Below are positions 1 to 8,491 of a DNA stretch of 39,486 bases, one piece after another. Source of the DNA: Verrucomicrobiota bacterium. Its GTDB lineage: Bacteria; Verrucomicrobiota; Verrucomicrobiia; Limisphaerales; UBA1100. The stretch spans positions 1-39,486 of the forward strand of contig JASLKQ010000024.1 of NCBI GenBank assembly GCA_030747505.1. The letters are read 5' to 3'. The notes under the pieces are model-generated. The model was not told the origin of the DNA and ran no database searches. It saw nothing but the letters and a program-made list of their open reading frames with translations. The position numbers were made by a program, and so were the translations under genes. The number at the start of each line of letters is the position of its first letter. Within the stretch, counting starts at the first letter, position 1.

Positions 1-985
1 TGAAGAAGATATAGGTATTGTCGGCCTGCCCGCTTTTCTCCAGCGAATCCAAAATTCGACCCACCTGTGTGTCGAGATGCTCGATAATCGCGTAGTATTC
101 CTGACGATGCACCTTTACCGCATGCTCCGTACGCGGCATGGGGCCAAGGCGCTCATCGCGCAGCTTGTGCGGATTGCCGATTTGATCCTTGTAGGGATAC
201 TGCGCCAAAAAATTCTCGGGCACCTTGATGCGGCTCAGCGGATATTTGTCGATGTATTCCTTTGGCGCCTGCCGTGGATCGTGCGGCGCGTTGAATGCCA
301 CATACATGAAAAAGGGCCGCTTGTCCTTTTTGGCCATGCCGAGGTAATCGATGGCGTCATCGGCCACAATCTCACTCCAGTGCCTGCCCCCTTTCCAGAA
401 GCCCTCAAATTTTTTGTCATAAGGGCTCCACGGATCCGGCTTGCCGGGCAAGGGTCGGTTGTAGCCTGCCGGGGTTTGATTGGGCATACCGGGCCGAATA
501 TTGCGCGCTACTTCAAATGCCTCATCAGCCTTGGCACGAATATGCCATTTACCGGTAAAGAACGTTTGGTACCCCTGCCGCTTCATCACCTGCGGCCACA
601 GACCATCAAACTCCCTTTGCTTTGCCTCCTGATTGGGTAAGGGCTTGTTTTTCCCCTTGCGCGGTCCTCCCAGAAGATTGGAGGCCTGCTGGGCGCGCCA
701 GATATAGCGACCGGTAATTAGCATATGCCGACTGGCTACACACACCGCCCCACTCCAGGAACCCATGTTGTATGCCCGGGTAAAAGTAGTGCCCCGTTTA
801 ACAAGACGATCCAGATTGGGGGTGTCGATATCGGTCAGCCCCAGTGCCCCGATCGTTTCGTAACACTGGTCATCAGCAAAAATGAAAAGGACATTGGGTT
901 TATCAGCCGCTTTTGAAAGAAGAGGAACAGTTAGAAAAATCACCAGTACAGACCGGCACAGTAATTGGAGCAGGAGTTGTTTCAT
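1..985 (-). CDS. Sulfatase, N-terminal part (runs off the left edge)
   Basis: Formylglycine-dependent sulfatase of the alkaline phosphatase-like superfamily, probably hydrolysing sulfate esters on a polysaccharide outside the cytoplasm. I translated the minus strand from ATG at 985 and it stays open for 328 codons to the window edge. Residues 1-26 form a signal peptide ending before ADKPNVLFIFADDQ, whose two Asp (38-39) bind the metal. The nucleophile motif is CVASR (residues 82-86) followed by LITGR. Here Ala replaces the usual Pro of CxPxR, but CxAxR is also accepted by maturation enzymes. FFTGKWH follows, then FNAPHDPR. The visible end matches the run-up to the DNG metal motif, so roughly the last third is missing. 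The glycosylase gene lies 43 bp upstream on the same strand. Substrate cannot be told from the sequence. Confidence 0.93.
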   Translation of the reverse strand, partial: MKQLLLQLLCRSVLVIFLTVPLLSKAADKPNVLFIFADDQCYETIGALGLTDIDTPNLDRLVKRGTTFTRAYNMGSWSGAVCVASRHMLITGRYIWRAQQASNLLGGPRKGKNKPLPNQEAKQREFDGLWPQVMKRQGYQTFFTGKWHIRAKADEAFEVARNIRPGMPNQTPAGYNRPLPGKPDPWSPYDKKFEGFWKGGRHWSEIVADDAIDYLGMAKKDKRPFFMYVAFNAPHDPRQAPKEYIDKYPLSRIKVPENFLAQYPYKDQIGNPHKLRDERLGPMPRTEHAVKVHRQEYYAIIEHLDTQVGRILDSLEKSGQADNTYIFF

Positions 986-1028
986 GGATGAACTTGATTG
1001 TAGTAGACCGAGCCCAACAAGCAATACT

Positions 1029-1457
1029 TTACGATCGCTCCCACTCTTGAACACCCCCAATTTTCAATTTGAACAAAGGATGAACTCTTGGGCGTTTCAG
1101 TTTTATTAATTGATCAAAACGAACAGGGTCACGCGTTTTTAATTTTTTTATAAGATGAGACCACTCATGCTGCAATTGACCCCGAGTTTCATAAATTTTC
1201 CCCATCACTCTTCCTTTTGTAATCTTTGAGCCGTCAAATTGATACCCACGCTTCAAAGCCTCCTCGTATATTGCATGGAGATAAGTTGCCATCGTTTTGA
1301 CCGGGTCAATTTCTTTACGAAACCGGATCAACTGAGGGTGGTTTCGGTATCCTCTAGTTCGCCCCTGCAATACCTTTTGGGCAAGCAGGCTTTCCCTCCA
1401 AAGAGCCACCAAACCTTTTGCGTCAAGATAACGCGGGTGAATCGTCCATATACGCAC
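1029..1457 (-). CDS. Pyrimidine dimer DNA glycosylase (T4 endonuclease V-like, Pyr_excise family)
   Basis: Cytoplasmic base-excision repair enzyme of 142 residues, predicted to cut the glycosidic bond at UV-induced pyrimidine dimers and nick the abasic site. The start MRIWTIHPRYLD and the segment GLVALWRESLLAQ are typical of bacterial Pyr_excise proteins. Aligned with T4 DenV from memory, R2, R21 and E22 fall on the T4 residues R3, R22 and catalytic E23, and EEALKRGYQFD matches T4 AECLKRGFNIKD. The start codon is GTG and overlaps the stop codon of the upstream sulfatase by one base (TAGTG), suggesting translational coupling. A partial ribosome site GGAAG lies just before it. There is no signal peptide, unlike its neighbours. 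DNA repair inside a sulfatase cluster is an odd setting. Confidence 0.85.
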   Translation of the reverse strand: MRIWTIHPRYLDAKGLVALWRESLLAQKVLQGRTRGYRNHPQLIRFRKEIDPVKTMATYLHAIYEEALKRGYQFDGSKITKGRVMGKIYETRGQLQHEWSHLIKKLKTRDPVRFDQLIKLKRPRVHPLFKLKIGGVQEWERS

Positions 1458-2860
1458 TACTTCCGAACCCTAGGGATGTATTTTGCTTTTGGATCATACC
1501 GGGGGTTTTTCTCTGTCGGAACCGGCGCCTTGGTGGCCTTGCGCCATTTCAGCATGGAAGCATGCAGTTCTTTAGCCTTATCGGGCATCTTGGCGGCCAG
1601 ATTATTCCCTTCACTCAAATCTTCCTTCAGGTTGTAGAGCTCCAGCTCACCATCCTCGAAGAACTCAATCAATTTCCAATCCCCCACACGTATGGCTGCC
1701 GCCGGCGTGGTGCGAAAGGCACCGTGTCTGGCAGTATACCCCTGCAGGTAAGCAGGAAAATGCCAGTATAATGCCTCGCGCCCCAGGGAAGCGGAGGCAT
1801 CCTTGAGGCAGGGAACAAAGCTTAAGCCATCGAGTTTAAGTTTTTTTGGGCGTTTGATTCCTGCTGCCTCCATAAAAGTGGGATAAAAATCCACACCGAT
1901 CACCGGCTCACGACAGGTGCTTCCTGCTTTGGTGACCCCGGGCCATTTCACCACCAGTGGTTCGCGGATTCCGCCCTCATAGAGCATCCCCTTGGAACCG
2001 CGCAATGGCGCATTGGAAGTCACTGCGCCATGACCGCCGTTATCGGAGAAAAAAACCACAATGGTGTTATCATCCAGCTTCAGTTTTTTGAGGGTCGCCT
2101 GTACCGCCCCAATGCTGTCATCCATGCTCTCAATCATCCCCGCATACGCCGCATTCTTGTGCCCGCCCACTGGAGTTTTCTTCTGATACTTTGCCTTCAA
2201 TTCCGGTTTGGATTGAATCGGTGTATGCACCGCGTAATGGGTGAGGTATAGGAAAAAGGGCTTGTCCTTATTCTTCTCAATAAACTTGCAGGCCTCCTGT
2301 CCCAACCGATCGGTCAGGTACTCGCCCTTCTCCTCGGTCACCAGATTAGGGTAATTATAGGGACTATGGTATCCACCGCCACTGGGACTGCCCCAATGTT
2401 TACCGGCAATATTCACGTCAAAACCCTGGGTAGTGGGGTCATCACCCAAATGCCATTTACCCATGCTAGCAGTCACATAACCGGCTGACTTTAGTGTCTC
2501 AGCCATGGTCACAAATCGTCCGGCCAATTCAGTGGTATTTTTGATGGGAACCAATTTGCGAAACTTGGCCTGCCCACGATCGGAATTAGCCACCGTGTAA
2601 ACACCATGACGTGGACCATACAAACCACTCATCAAACAGGCCCGACTCGGAGCACAGTTGGGGGCACAGGCATAGGCATCCATGAATTTCATACCCTCGC
2701 GCGACAGTTGATCCACATGCGGTGTCTCGTAATACTTGGAACCCATAAAGGACACATCGGTCCAGCCCAGGTCGTCGATGAAGTAAAAAACGATGTTCGG
2801 TTTGGCCGCTTTAACGGACAAACCGATCGACATCACTACGAGTAATAAGAGTTTTTTCAT
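1457..2860 (-). CDS. Sulfatase (secreted, CAPSR type)
   Basis: Formylglycine-dependent sulfatase of 467 residues, a full-length family member. I chose the ATG at 2860 over an upstream in-frame start at 2911 because it opens a clean signal peptide (MKKLLLLVVM..., cut after about residue 18). KPNIVFYFIDDLGW carries the metal-binding Asp pair (29-30). The nucleophile motif is CAPSR (69-73) followed by LMSG. GKWHLGDD, the HYAVHTP segment and FFSDNGGHG complete the active site. The C-terminal part (ALYWHFPAY, VGDWKLIEF, LYNLKEDLSE) is the usual DUF4976-like subdomain. The stop codon overlaps the start of the dimer glycosylase gene. Another sulfatase lies 63 bp upstream. CAPSR with long C-terminal DUF4976 resembles many S1-family exo-sulfatases, but the substrate is not readable. 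Confidence 0.95.
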   Translation of the reverse strand: MKKLLLLVVMSIGLSVKAAKPNIVFYFIDDLGWTDVSFMGSKYYETPHVDQLSREGMKFMDAYACAPNCAPSRACLMSGLYGPRHGVYTVANSDRGQAKFRKLVPIKNTTELAGRFVTMAETLKSAGYVTASMGKWHLGDDPTTQGFDVNIAGKHWGSPSGGGYHSPYNYPNLVTEEKGEYLTDRLGQEACKFIEKNKDKPFFLYLTHYAVHTPIQSKPELKAKYQKKTPVGGHKNAAYAGMIESMDDSIGAVQATLKKLKLDDNTIVVFFSDNGGHGAVTSNAPLRGSKGMLYEGGIREPLVVKWPGVTKAGSTCREPVIGVDFYPTFMEAAGIKRPKKLKLDGLSFVPCLKDASASLGREALYWHFPAYLQGYTARHGAFRTTPAAAIRVGDWKLIEFFEDGELELYNLKEDLSEGNNLAAKMPDKAKELHASMLKWRKATKAPVPTEKNPRYDPKAKYIPRVRK

Positions 2861-2923
2861 ATTAATAGCGAAGAACACCCCTTTTGTGCGATGCCACACA
2901 CTATAGGTCAAGATTGAGGAAAA

Positions 2924-4354
2924 TTAATTGGCAGAATAATCGGCTCCTGAATCACTTTGACGGCAGGAAGTGCGCCATTTTTCCAATTGAGCAGTCATGG
3001 CTTTCAATACCTCTGGGTGCTCTTTAGATAGATCATTTTTCTCGGCAGGATCATTGACTAAATCGAATAATTTTATGGAAGGCACCTTGCCGGGTTGATT
3101 CTTTTTGGATCCCTTACCATAAATCTTATAGCGGTCGCCAATCAGTGCTACCTGCTCGGCTGATTGAAAGCCAATTGGCTTGCCACGTTCCTTCATTTTA
3201 CCCTGAAATAGAGGGAGTAAACTCACCCCATCCAGAGGCCGTTTATCGGCGGGCTTTGCCCCGATGATATCCAGAATCGTCGGTAAATAATCACTGGTCA
3301 CTGCCGGGATAAGCGTGTTACCGGGGCGCACCTTGCCCGGCCATTCGATAAGACCGGGAACCCGAATACCTCCTTCCAATAACGAACGTTTACGTCCACT
3401 TAAATGACCTACCACCCCCGGTGCACTATTAGCCTGCCCTTCAGGCCCGTTATCACTGCAGAAAGCAACCAGGGTATTCTGGGCCACGCCCATGGCGCGC
3501 AACTCAGTGCGCAAACGTCCCACCTGTTCGTCCATGGCAGTAATGCAACCAAAGTAGTGCTGAGCATATTTTTCATGGTTGGCATACATGCGGGCATACT
3601 GCGGCCCTGCCACTACCGGCAAATGCGGCGTGTGAAACCAGACAATGCTAAAAAAGGGCTGCTCTTTTTGCGCTGCAGCACGCATGAAGGGAATGGCCCG
3701 GTCCATAATGATGCGCGAATTATCCCCCCACAGGTTTTCACTAATGCGCCTGCCCTTTTCATCCCAGTAGCCAGTCCCGTAGGGAATATTCTCTTCCGCC
3801 GGGTCCCACCACTTTTTGCTGTTGTTCCCCTTGGGACGCAGCATGGGGTCCCAGGTGGGCACCTTGGATTCAGTGGAAAAGCAAATATCAAACCCATTGG
3901 CTTGAGGGGGAGAGAAATGAGCCACTCCACCCGGCCCGCCCCGGTTGGCATCCTTTTGGGTCTTGGTGAGGGTGCCCAGGTGCCACTTGCCGAAGTGACC
4001 AGTTCTATACCCGTGTTTTTTGAGCAACTCTGCTAAGGTAAGTTCCTTTGGTTTCATATGCCCGGTATTGGCAAAGTACACTCCGTAGCGGAATGGGTGG
4101 CGACCAGTAATGCAGCTGCCGCGGGTGGGACTGCATACGGGGGCGGCGGCATAGAAACGCTCAAAGCGCAGGCTAGCCTTGGCCATGGCATCCAAGTGGG
4201 GGGTTTGGATTACTTTATTACCATTGAAACCCACATCGCCCCAGCCCAAGTCATCGCACATCACCAGCACGATATTGGGCCGGTCTGCCGCCAAGGAAAG
4301 TAGCGGCAGAAATGCTATTACCAGATAAAGACGTATTAAACTCACGGCTCCCAT
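2924..4354 (-). CDS. Sulfatase (secreted, CSPTR type)
   Basis: Second complete sulfatase, 476 residues, with an N-terminal signal peptide (MGAVSLIRLYLVIAFLPLLS..., cut near residue 22). RPNIVLVMCDDLGWGD has the metal Asp pair at 34-35. The nucleophile motif is CSPTR (74-78) followed by CITGRHPFRYGVY. GHFGKWHLG, WFHTPHLPV and AFCSDNGPEG supply the other active-site residues. A proline- and glycine-rich insertion around residues 120-190 (TKTQKDANRGG..., KWWDPAEENIP) is longer than in the neighbouring sulfatase and may shape the substrate pocket. The ATG at 4354 lies inside the upstream gene, overlapping its last 13 bases, so the two are probably translated from one message. No ribosome site is visible. 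Confidence 0.95.
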   Translation of the reverse strand: MGAVSLIRLYLVIAFLPLLSLAADRPNIVLVMCDDLGWGDVGFNGNKVIQTPHLDAMAKASLRFERFYAAAPVCSPTRGSCITGRHPFRYGVYFANTGHMKPKELTLAELLKKHGYRTGHFGKWHLGTLTKTQKDANRGGPGGVAHFSPPQANGFDICFSTESKVPTWDPMLRPKGNNSKKWWDPAEENIPYGTGYWDEKGRRISENLWGDNSRIIMDRAIPFMRAAAQKEQPFFSIVWFHTPHLPVVAGPQYARMYANHEKYAQHYFGCITAMDEQVGRLRTELRAMGVAQNTLVAFCSDNGPEGQANSAPGVVGHLSGRKRSLLEGGIRVPGLIEWPGKVRPGNTLIPAVTSDYLPTILDIIGAKPADKRPLDGVSLLPLFQGKMKERGKPIGFQSAEQVALIGDRYKIYGKGSKKNQPGKVPSIKLFDLVNDPAEKNDLSKEHPEVLKAMTAQLEKWRTSCRQSDSGADYSAN

Positions 4355-6240
4355 CGCATTCGCCTGAGCTGATCAGGACTTGAAACCTGACGTACCGTTC
4401 CATCTGCAGTACCCACGGCAATCGATTGCCCATCAAAGAACTCTAAAAATTCCAGAGCATCCTTAAGTCCTCCTGAACCATTCCAGCCCAAATCAGTTTC
4501 AAAGACGATCACTGTCTGCGGATTCACTTCATTTAAGTTCTTTCCGCTTAAAGCCTTGTTAAATGCATAGGAGCTCACTTTTTGGCCGGACTTTGCCATG
4601 TTTACCGAGACAGGGTCCTGCGAGGAAGCAAACACCATCGGAGAACCAACTTCCCTAAGGATTGCGTCACACCATTTATCAGCAGCGGGCAATCTACCAT
4701 CGTTGTCCTCAGCATGGATGATTAACCCGACACCTAATTGTTTGGCATTGTTCATGCTCTTAATGGCGTTGGCTTTTGCTTTTGCTTTGGCCAAGGCGGG
4801 AAGCAGCATAGAGGCGGCGATTCCTGCACCTCCCACTAACAGGAGTGGAGCTGTTCCCATCGTGTCCCCGCTGCTGCGACTTTCCATTACAACCCCCTCA
4901 GGTGTCACTCGCAACACAGCCAGTTGGCCAGAGACCGCCGTAAAATTGTCCCCGGAAAATTTCCCCAACAAATCCGCGAGGGTCAATGACGCCCTCCCCG
5001 CCTCGGCATCAGCCGCAAAAGCATCGTTTGCGAATTTAGTCAATTTTCCAAATTCCTTACCCAAACGACTGCTCATGAAGCTTAGCTGATTGCCTTTGAG
5101 GTCCATTTTACCGGCAAGCTGTTTGAATTCGGCAGTGCCTGCCAGCCCTTCATTCTTACCGGCCTTAACGGCCAATATATCCTTGGCCAGTTTTTGGCTG
5201 GTGGTAAGGACAATATAGTCACCGGTCTGCATTAGTGTGGGACTGAGATCAATTGGCAAAGGCAACTCAGGCGGGGTCAAGGTATACAGGGTAACATTCC
5301 CCTCCTTGGACTGACCCAGCATCTGGGCCAACTCCGGATTTTTCAGCATCTGCATAATGAACCCCATCAACTGTTCATCCTTTACCTTCAGGGTGATCGC
5401 AAGGGCGGGCTCAGGAATATCCAGGTCCAGGCCCTGGGGTGCATCAGGCGGCAATGGAATCGGGATGCGCTTATTATCATTAAGCGTCACAAAGAACCCC
5501 ATCTCTCCACCGGTTGACCTGAATAAATCCTCAAAACCAACCGCCTGATTCATCTCGGCCAGTCCTCGGGCAAACTCGGCCACGACATCTGGTGGCGCGG
5601 TATCGGTGATAAACTTGCGCAACCAATCAAAGCCCGTTACCAGATCCAGGTCTGCCTGGAAAGCCATCACCGTCTCGGCCGGGAGCATTTTTAACACCTG
5701 CTGCTCATGGGATTGGGCCCCCATGATCTTCCAGAAAAGCCCGTCCTTCTTCTCCGGGTAATGGTGAAGCACCATCACATTGCGGTTAAGGTTGTCCTCA
5801 ACTGCAAAACTGCTCATTCCAAAACCACTAATATCCCGCACACCAATCTGCTCGTAGGCAGTGCGGCCCATATCCATGGCCATGGTCATTTGTTGACGCT
5901 CCACCTCGCCCATTTGGGCCCCTGCTGCATCGGCAATGGCCGAGAATCCGTCCATGAGCTCATCCAATTTGGACAACACCTGCTCGGTGCTCATATAGAG
6001 ATAGAAGCTGCCTCCCAGATCGAGGTGCTGATTCACCGCCCAGAAACTATTCTCGATAGCTGCCTTCTTCTGGTCTACAGGTGCCGCAACCCGAAAAACC
6101 GGATCTGGAGCAGGTGTGCTGGAGGGTGATACTTGCGGCTCTGGAAGGGAAACCGACTCCTCTTTTGTAGTTGTTTTATCGCCACAGGCAATAAGCCCAA
6201 GAACCAATGGAAACGACAGGAAGCGTGATAATTTTTTCAT
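4342..6240 (-). CDS. Lipoprotein of unknown family with C-terminal H-X9-DG pilin-like domain
   Basis: I do not recognise a family with a known function. The 632-residue product starts with a lipoprotein signal peptide whose lipobox is LIAC (Cys19), followed by a Thr/Ser/Pro linker. The body (about 60-455) is homologous to the neighbouring gene at 6326-8443: both share GGSFY-Y-STEQ, a VxVxHH(Y/D)P strand, a MLPAETV / LMPDETV segment, GGEMGF, a (L/I)TIKVKD-like strand and KGNQL / EGNQL. Near residue 470 comes a hydrophobic stretch and then LLPALAKAKAKANAI and NNAKQLGVGL, the hallmark of verrucomicrobial pseudopilins. The end carries D-X9-DG (603-614), a degenerate H-X9-DG. No prepilin cleavage site precedes this helix. 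Distant resemblance to DUF3352-like proteins is possible but unproven. Its stop overlaps the sulfatase start. Confidence 0.9.
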   Translation of the reverse strand: MKKLSRFLSFPLVLGLIACGDKTTTKEESVSLPEPQVSPSSTPAPDPVFRVAAPVDQKKAAIENSFWAVNQHLDLGGSFYLYMSTEQVLSKLDELMDGFSAIADAAGAQMGEVERQQMTMAMDMGRTAYEQIGVRDISGFGMSSFAVEDNLNRNVMVLHHYPEKKDGLFWKIMGAQSHEQQVLKMLPAETVMAFQADLDLVTGFDWLRKFITDTAPPDVVAEFARGLAEMNQAVGFEDLFRSTGGEMGFFVTLNDNKRIPIPLPPDAPQGLDLDIPEPALAITLKVKDEQLMGFIMQMLKNPELAQMLGQSKEGNVTLYTLTPPELPLPIDLSPTLMQTGDYIVLTTSQKLAKDILAVKAGKNEGLAGTAEFKQLAGKMDLKGNQLSFMSSRLGKEFGKLTKFANDAFAADAEAGRASLTLADLLGKFSGDNFTAVSGQLAVLRVTPEGVVMESRSSGDTMGTAPLLLVGGAGIAASMLLPALAKAKAKANAIKSMNNAKQLGVGLIIHAEDNDGRLPAADKWCDAILREVGSPMVFASSQDPVSVNMAKSGQKVSSYAFNKALSGKNLNEVNPQTVIVFETDLGWNGSGGLKDALEFLEFFDGQSIAVGTADGTVRQVSSPDQLRRMRWEP

Positions 6241-6325
6241 GATATTATTGTATCGAACAGGCGCGAAGGGGTACCTGCACTCTGTAGAGAGACAGCACTA
6301 CTGACAATAAAAAAACAGGGAAGAA

Positions 6326-8443
6326 CTATTTTTTCTTTGGAGCAGGAGCAGGCCCTGTTTCCTCAACAGAAGCTTCTCCTTCTTCAGGGTCAGTCCCGCC
6401 TTCCCCCTCATCACTGCCTTCCAAAACACCCGATATTCCACCTGGTTCATTCCAAGGTCTTTCGAGATCTGAACCAGAAGCCCCTCCTAATAAATTCTCT
6501 GCAAAAGTACCCGCCGCCCAAAAGACACCCGCTGCGGCCACAGGCATGGCAACGGCACCAGCCAAAGCTACTGTGTCGTAGCCCATGCCTTCTGTGTTTG
6601 TCCGCATTAACATTCCATCAGGCTGCATCTGAACTACTGACAATCCTGCAGCTGATCCCATGGTCATGAATTTGGTGATCATTTCTTCAACCGGCTTTGG
6701 CAGCCCATCCCCCATCCCGGTTGAAAGAGATTCCTTTACCATCTTCGCTTGAAAATCACTTATGCGTCCACTCACATAAATGAGCTGGTTTCCCTCCAGT
6801 GGCACCCCTTGGGCCATCTTCTGAAATTCGGGAGTTCCTTTAAGGCCCTGACTTTGACTGGTGTGCACCGCAATTACTTTTTGGGCCAGTGCCGGGGTTG
6901 AAGTAATCACCAGATAGTCGCCTACCTGAAACACTGCCGGTTGCAAGGGTATGGGTAAATCCGGCAATGGCATGGGCTGTGGTAGTTGGCTAATTGTCAC
7001 CTCACCCAAGTTCACCGGCTGTAATGGCATCAGAGCCGAAACCGCACCTTCAATTATTTTTTGAATTGAAACATCCTTCACCTTGATCGTGATAATGATG
7101 CCCGGCTCAGGTATCTCAATCATCTGCATTCCCTCTTCCCCGGATGGCAACGCCGGAATTCCCGCGGCAGGAGTCGGAGCCTCGACCCCTGACAGGGGAA
7201 TACCAATCGGTTGCGGCACTCCAGAGCTTCCCGGCACGGGGGCGGCCGCAGTGGTATCGAAGCCACGCCCACCGTCTCCTCCGCCTAATATGGAACCTCC
7301 AACAGGCACCTTGATCGTTTTGGCAGGATCAAAGGTCATGTAAAAACCCATCTCGCCTCCATAACCACCATTCACCGCGAGAAACGGAGGGCTCTTTAAA
7401 AAGGTATTCAGCTCCCCAAGCATTTCAGGCGGTCCGTGATCTTTCACCATCGCCTGTATCCATTGAAGGATAAGGGTTAAATTGAGGTCACCATGCATGG
7501 CATATACTGTTTCGTCCGGCATCAAATTAAGTGCGCCCAACTCGTGAGGAGCCTCACCAAAAGCTTTCCACAAAAGGCCTTCTCCCCTCGCGGGATCGTG
7601 ATGCACCACCGAGACGTTCCGCTTTAACCCCCCGCCCAAATCCTTGGTGCTGGCCCCGACCCCATCAATGCTGTCGAGCCCCAACCCTGTGTAGGCTGCC
7701 TGCCCTATCCCGATACCAGTACCGGCGAATTGTGCAATCATCGCACCCATGCCTCCAATCAACGCCTCAGCTGGATCTCCCTCGCCGGGAGGAGGTTCAG
7801 CCCCCATTTGCTTCACCAAATTACCGCCCTCGGTGAAGACGGTTTGCACCCACTGCTGAGCCTGTTCGGTACTCAGATAAAAATAAAAACTACCCCCCGC
7901 ATCCAGTTTCTGGGTCACCGCATTAAAAGAGGTTGAGGAATCAACCGCAACTGGCGGATCAACTGGTGCAGTCACTGGCGGATCAACTGGAGGAGGCGTA
8001 TTATCCGGACCACCTATACCGTCTACACTACTTCCTTCACCGGCACCGGGACCGCTGCTCGCTTGCTTTGTCGATTGACCTGCATCTGATTCACCCGCTA
8101 CAGGTCCTTCCTCTCCCCCAAAAACTCCCAGAAAAAAGGCGGCGACCAGTCCCCCGCCAAGAATTAGAACTGCTGCCACTGCGAGAATCGCTTTTTTTCT
8201 CCCGCCATCCTTTGGCAGGGCGGGTGAAGAAGTCGACTCAACTGATGAACTGGAGATGGACTCAGGCGTCGGAGCGGGTGCTGGGGAATCATCAATTAAG
8301 GTTTGAGCAGGAACCCAGTCTGTAAGGCCATCGTGCCATGCCCAATCCTCGGGCATGACTGTCCCATCCTTCAGATGTTCCTTGAGTTGATCCGGCGAGA
8401 ATGGCCCAAATTGCTCTTCCCCTCGTTTAACGATGATCTCCAT
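6326..8443 (-). CDS. GYF_2-domain membrane protein, paralogue of the downstream lipoprotein
   Basis: Protein of 705 residues; ATG at 8443 is chosen over an upstream in-frame start at 8464 because it begins directly at the GYF_2 domain. Residues 2-50 (EEQFGPFSPDQLKEHL, W-HDGLTDWVPA) are a GYF_2/DUF4339 domain, normally a cytoplasmic peptide-binding module. A Ser/Pro linker and one membrane helix (about 83-108) follow, then a Gly/Pro-rich spacer and a large exported region (about 165-600) homologous to the 4342-6240 lipoprotein. A second hydrophobic segment lies at about 624-646, followed by an acidic tail ending PAPKKK. The spacer around residues 380-430 is an extra Gly/Pro insertion absent from the paralogue. 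The gene lies 85 bp upstream of the lipoprotein gene. No enzyme motif is visible; a structural or sensing role at the inner membrane is only a guess. Confidence 0.88.
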   Translation of the reverse strand: MEIIVKRGEEQFGPFSPDQLKEHLKDGTVMPEDWAWHDGLTDWVPAQTLIDDSPAPAPTPESISSSSVESTSSPALPKDGGRKKAILAVAAVLILGGGLVAAFFLGVFGGEEGPVAGESDAGQSTKQASSGPGAGEGSSVDGIGGPDNTPPPVDPPVTAPVDPPVAVDSSTSFNAVTQKLDAGGSFYFYLSTEQAQQWVQTVFTEGGNLVKQMGAEPPPGEGDPAEALIGGMGAMIAQFAGTGIGIGQAAYTGLGLDSIDGVGASTKDLGGGLKRNVSVVHHDPARGEGLLWKAFGEAPHELGALNLMPDETVYAMHGDLNLTLILQWIQAMVKDHGPPEMLGELNTFLKSPPFLAVNGGYGGEMGFYMTFDPAKTIKVPVGGSILGGGDGGRGFDTTAAAPVPGSSGVPQPIGIPLSGVEAPTPAAGIPALPSGEEGMQMIEIPEPGIIITIKVKDVSIQKIIEGAVSALMPLQPVNLGEVTISQLPQPMPLPDLPIPLQPAVFQVGDYLVITSTPALAQKVIAVHTSQSQGLKGTPEFQKMAQGVPLEGNQLIYVSGRISDFQAKMVKESLSTGMGDGLPKPVEEMITKFMTMGSAAGLSVVQMQPDGMLMRTNTEGMGYDTVALAGAVAMPVAAAGVFWAAGTFAENLLGGASGSDLERPWNEPGGISGVLEGSDEGEGGTDPEEGEASVEETGPAPAPKKK

Positions 8444-8491
8444 GCAACAAAAATAAGCCACCAACAGGCAATGTGCCAGCGTGAAAAAGAC

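Noticed and set aside
77..640. Plus-strand open frame of 187 codons at the left edge
   Set aside because: It mirrors the partial sulfatase whose minus-strand reading has all expected motifs.
3404..4036. Plus-strand open frame of 210 codons inside the second sulfatase
   Set aside because: It is entirely antisense to a gene with intact catalytic motifs and shows no family features.
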